Part shown: positions 63,543 through 64,000 of the stretch, one piece after another
Numbering within the stretch: the first letter of the stretch is position 1
Layout of the letters: the number at the start of each line of letters is the position of its first letter
Assembly: GCA_017405645.1 (NCBI GenBank)
Contig: JAFQZZ010000016.1
Location: 1 to 64,000, forward strand
DNA from: Bacillota bacterium
GTDB taxonomy: Bacteria > Bacillota > Clostridia > Peptostreptococcales > Anaerovoracaceae
DNA: 64,000 nt
Direction of reading: 5' to 3'
Notes under the pieces: generated by a model
Told to the model about the DNA's origin: nothing
The model's database searches: none
What the model saw: the letters and a program-made list of their open reading frames with translations, nothing else
Program-made: the position numbers and the translations under genes

Positions 63543-64000
63543 ATGGATTATCTGAAAAACCTGAATGACAGACAGCGGGAGGCGGTCCTGTGCACGGAAG
63601 GCCCCCTGCTGGTCATCGCCGGCGCCGGAAGCGGCAAGACCACCACTATGACCCGGAGGATCGCGTACCTGATCGGGGAAAAAGGGGTGGATCCCTATAA
63701 TATCCTGGCGGTGACTTTTACCAACAAGGCGGCGGAGGAGATGCGGTCCCGCATTGAGGCCCAGGTGGACGACACCCGGGGCATGTGGGTCATGACCTTC
63801 CACGCGGCCTGCCTCCGGATCCTGAGGCGGTTCATCGACCGGCTGGGATACCGGAAGGATTTCACCATTTATGATACCACCGACCAGAAGACGGTCATCA
63901 AAGAGTGTCTGGCGGAGGCGGAACTGGATGAAAAGGCGTTCCCTCCGGCGGGTGTGCTGTCCGCCGTCAGCAAGTGGAAAAACAGCGGCGCCTCCCCGGA
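63543..64000 (+). CDS. pcrA: UvrD/PcrA-type DNA helicase, N-terminal part (cut by window end)
   Basis: 152 codons are visible from ATG 63543 (MDYLKNLNDRQREAVLCTEG). Walker A GAGSGKT (about 27-33), motif Ia AVTFTNKAAEEM and the TFHAACLRILRR motif identify a superfamily-1A helicase. The rest lies beyond the window. PcrA acts in repair and removes recombination intermediates; it also works with UvrABC, whose genes lie just upstream. Confidence 0.93.
   Translation, partial: MDYLKNLNDRQREAVLCTEGPLLVIAGAGSGKTTTMTRRIAYLIGEKGVDPYNILAVTFTNKAAEEMRSRIEAQVDDTRGMWVMTFHAACLRILRRFIDRLGYRKDFTIYDTTDQKTVIKECLAEAELDEKAFPPAGVLSAVSKWKNSGASP

Overview
The window reads as chromosome of an anaerobic, amino-acid-fermenting member of the Clostridia (low-to-mid GC Firmicutes). 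The evidence is the tuf / S10-spc-alpha gene order with rpsD inside the alpha operon, a KOW-domain protein between map and infA, a zinc-type S14, an ECF transporter at the end of the ribosomal cluster, strong AAGGAGG ribosome binding sites throughout, and many Fe-S and TRAP-transport genes. A family-level guess (Anaerovoracaceae / Family XIII-like) is inference only.

Layout. Bases 1-16692 hold the end of tuf and then the complete S10-spc-alpha ribosomal supercluster, with secY, adk, map, a KOW protein, infA, rpmJ and rpoA. There are two clear internal transcription starts with structured leaders, one before rpsJ and one before rpsM. Bases 16745-19255 encode ecfA1-ecfA2-ecfT with no substrate-binding S component. 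Bases 19256-20248 are a gene-free stretch full of hairpin repeats. Bases 20249-25139 hold a two-component system, trmB, a small membrane protein and typA. Bases 25420-35160 hold two paralogous YtcJ-type amidohydrolases, a TRAP transporter, a tRNA-Val gene and a second TRAP transporter, which together suggest import and hydrolysis of carboxylate/amide substrates. Bases 35247-38181 hold a DMT exporter and a second two-component pair whose response regulator has no DNA-binding domain.

Bases 38520-44374 form the most intriguing island: a four-gene Fe-S/flavin redox module (HcnA/HcnB/ferredoxin/BFD-like), an Asp/Glu-racemase-family enzyme, a LysR regulator and an NSS sodium:amino-acid symporter. 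Except for the LysR gene, these use the same AGA-rich arginine codons as the ribosomal proteins, unlike the CGG-rich neighbours. They are therefore probably very highly expressed and part of a main catabolic route. The usual DAO-type catalytic subunit of HcnABC-like dehydrogenases is absent nearby.

Bases 44759-51019 hold transporters (YkvI-like, two EamA), an HD protein and two U32-related genes; the second U32 gene carries an in-frame palindromic insertion. Bases 51020-51364 hold another hairpin array and a promoter overlapped by a LexA-like box. From 51365 come uvrB, uvrA, a nicotinamidase-like gene, pncB and uvrC, so NAD salvage is embedded in the excision-repair cluster. After these lie a tandem-ACT protein (minus strand), a DJ-1/PfpI protein, a DUF1292 protein, a two-domain nucleoside kinase and the 5' end of pcrA/uvrD.

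All calls come from reading translations, motifs and base-pairing by eye. No database search or folding software was run.
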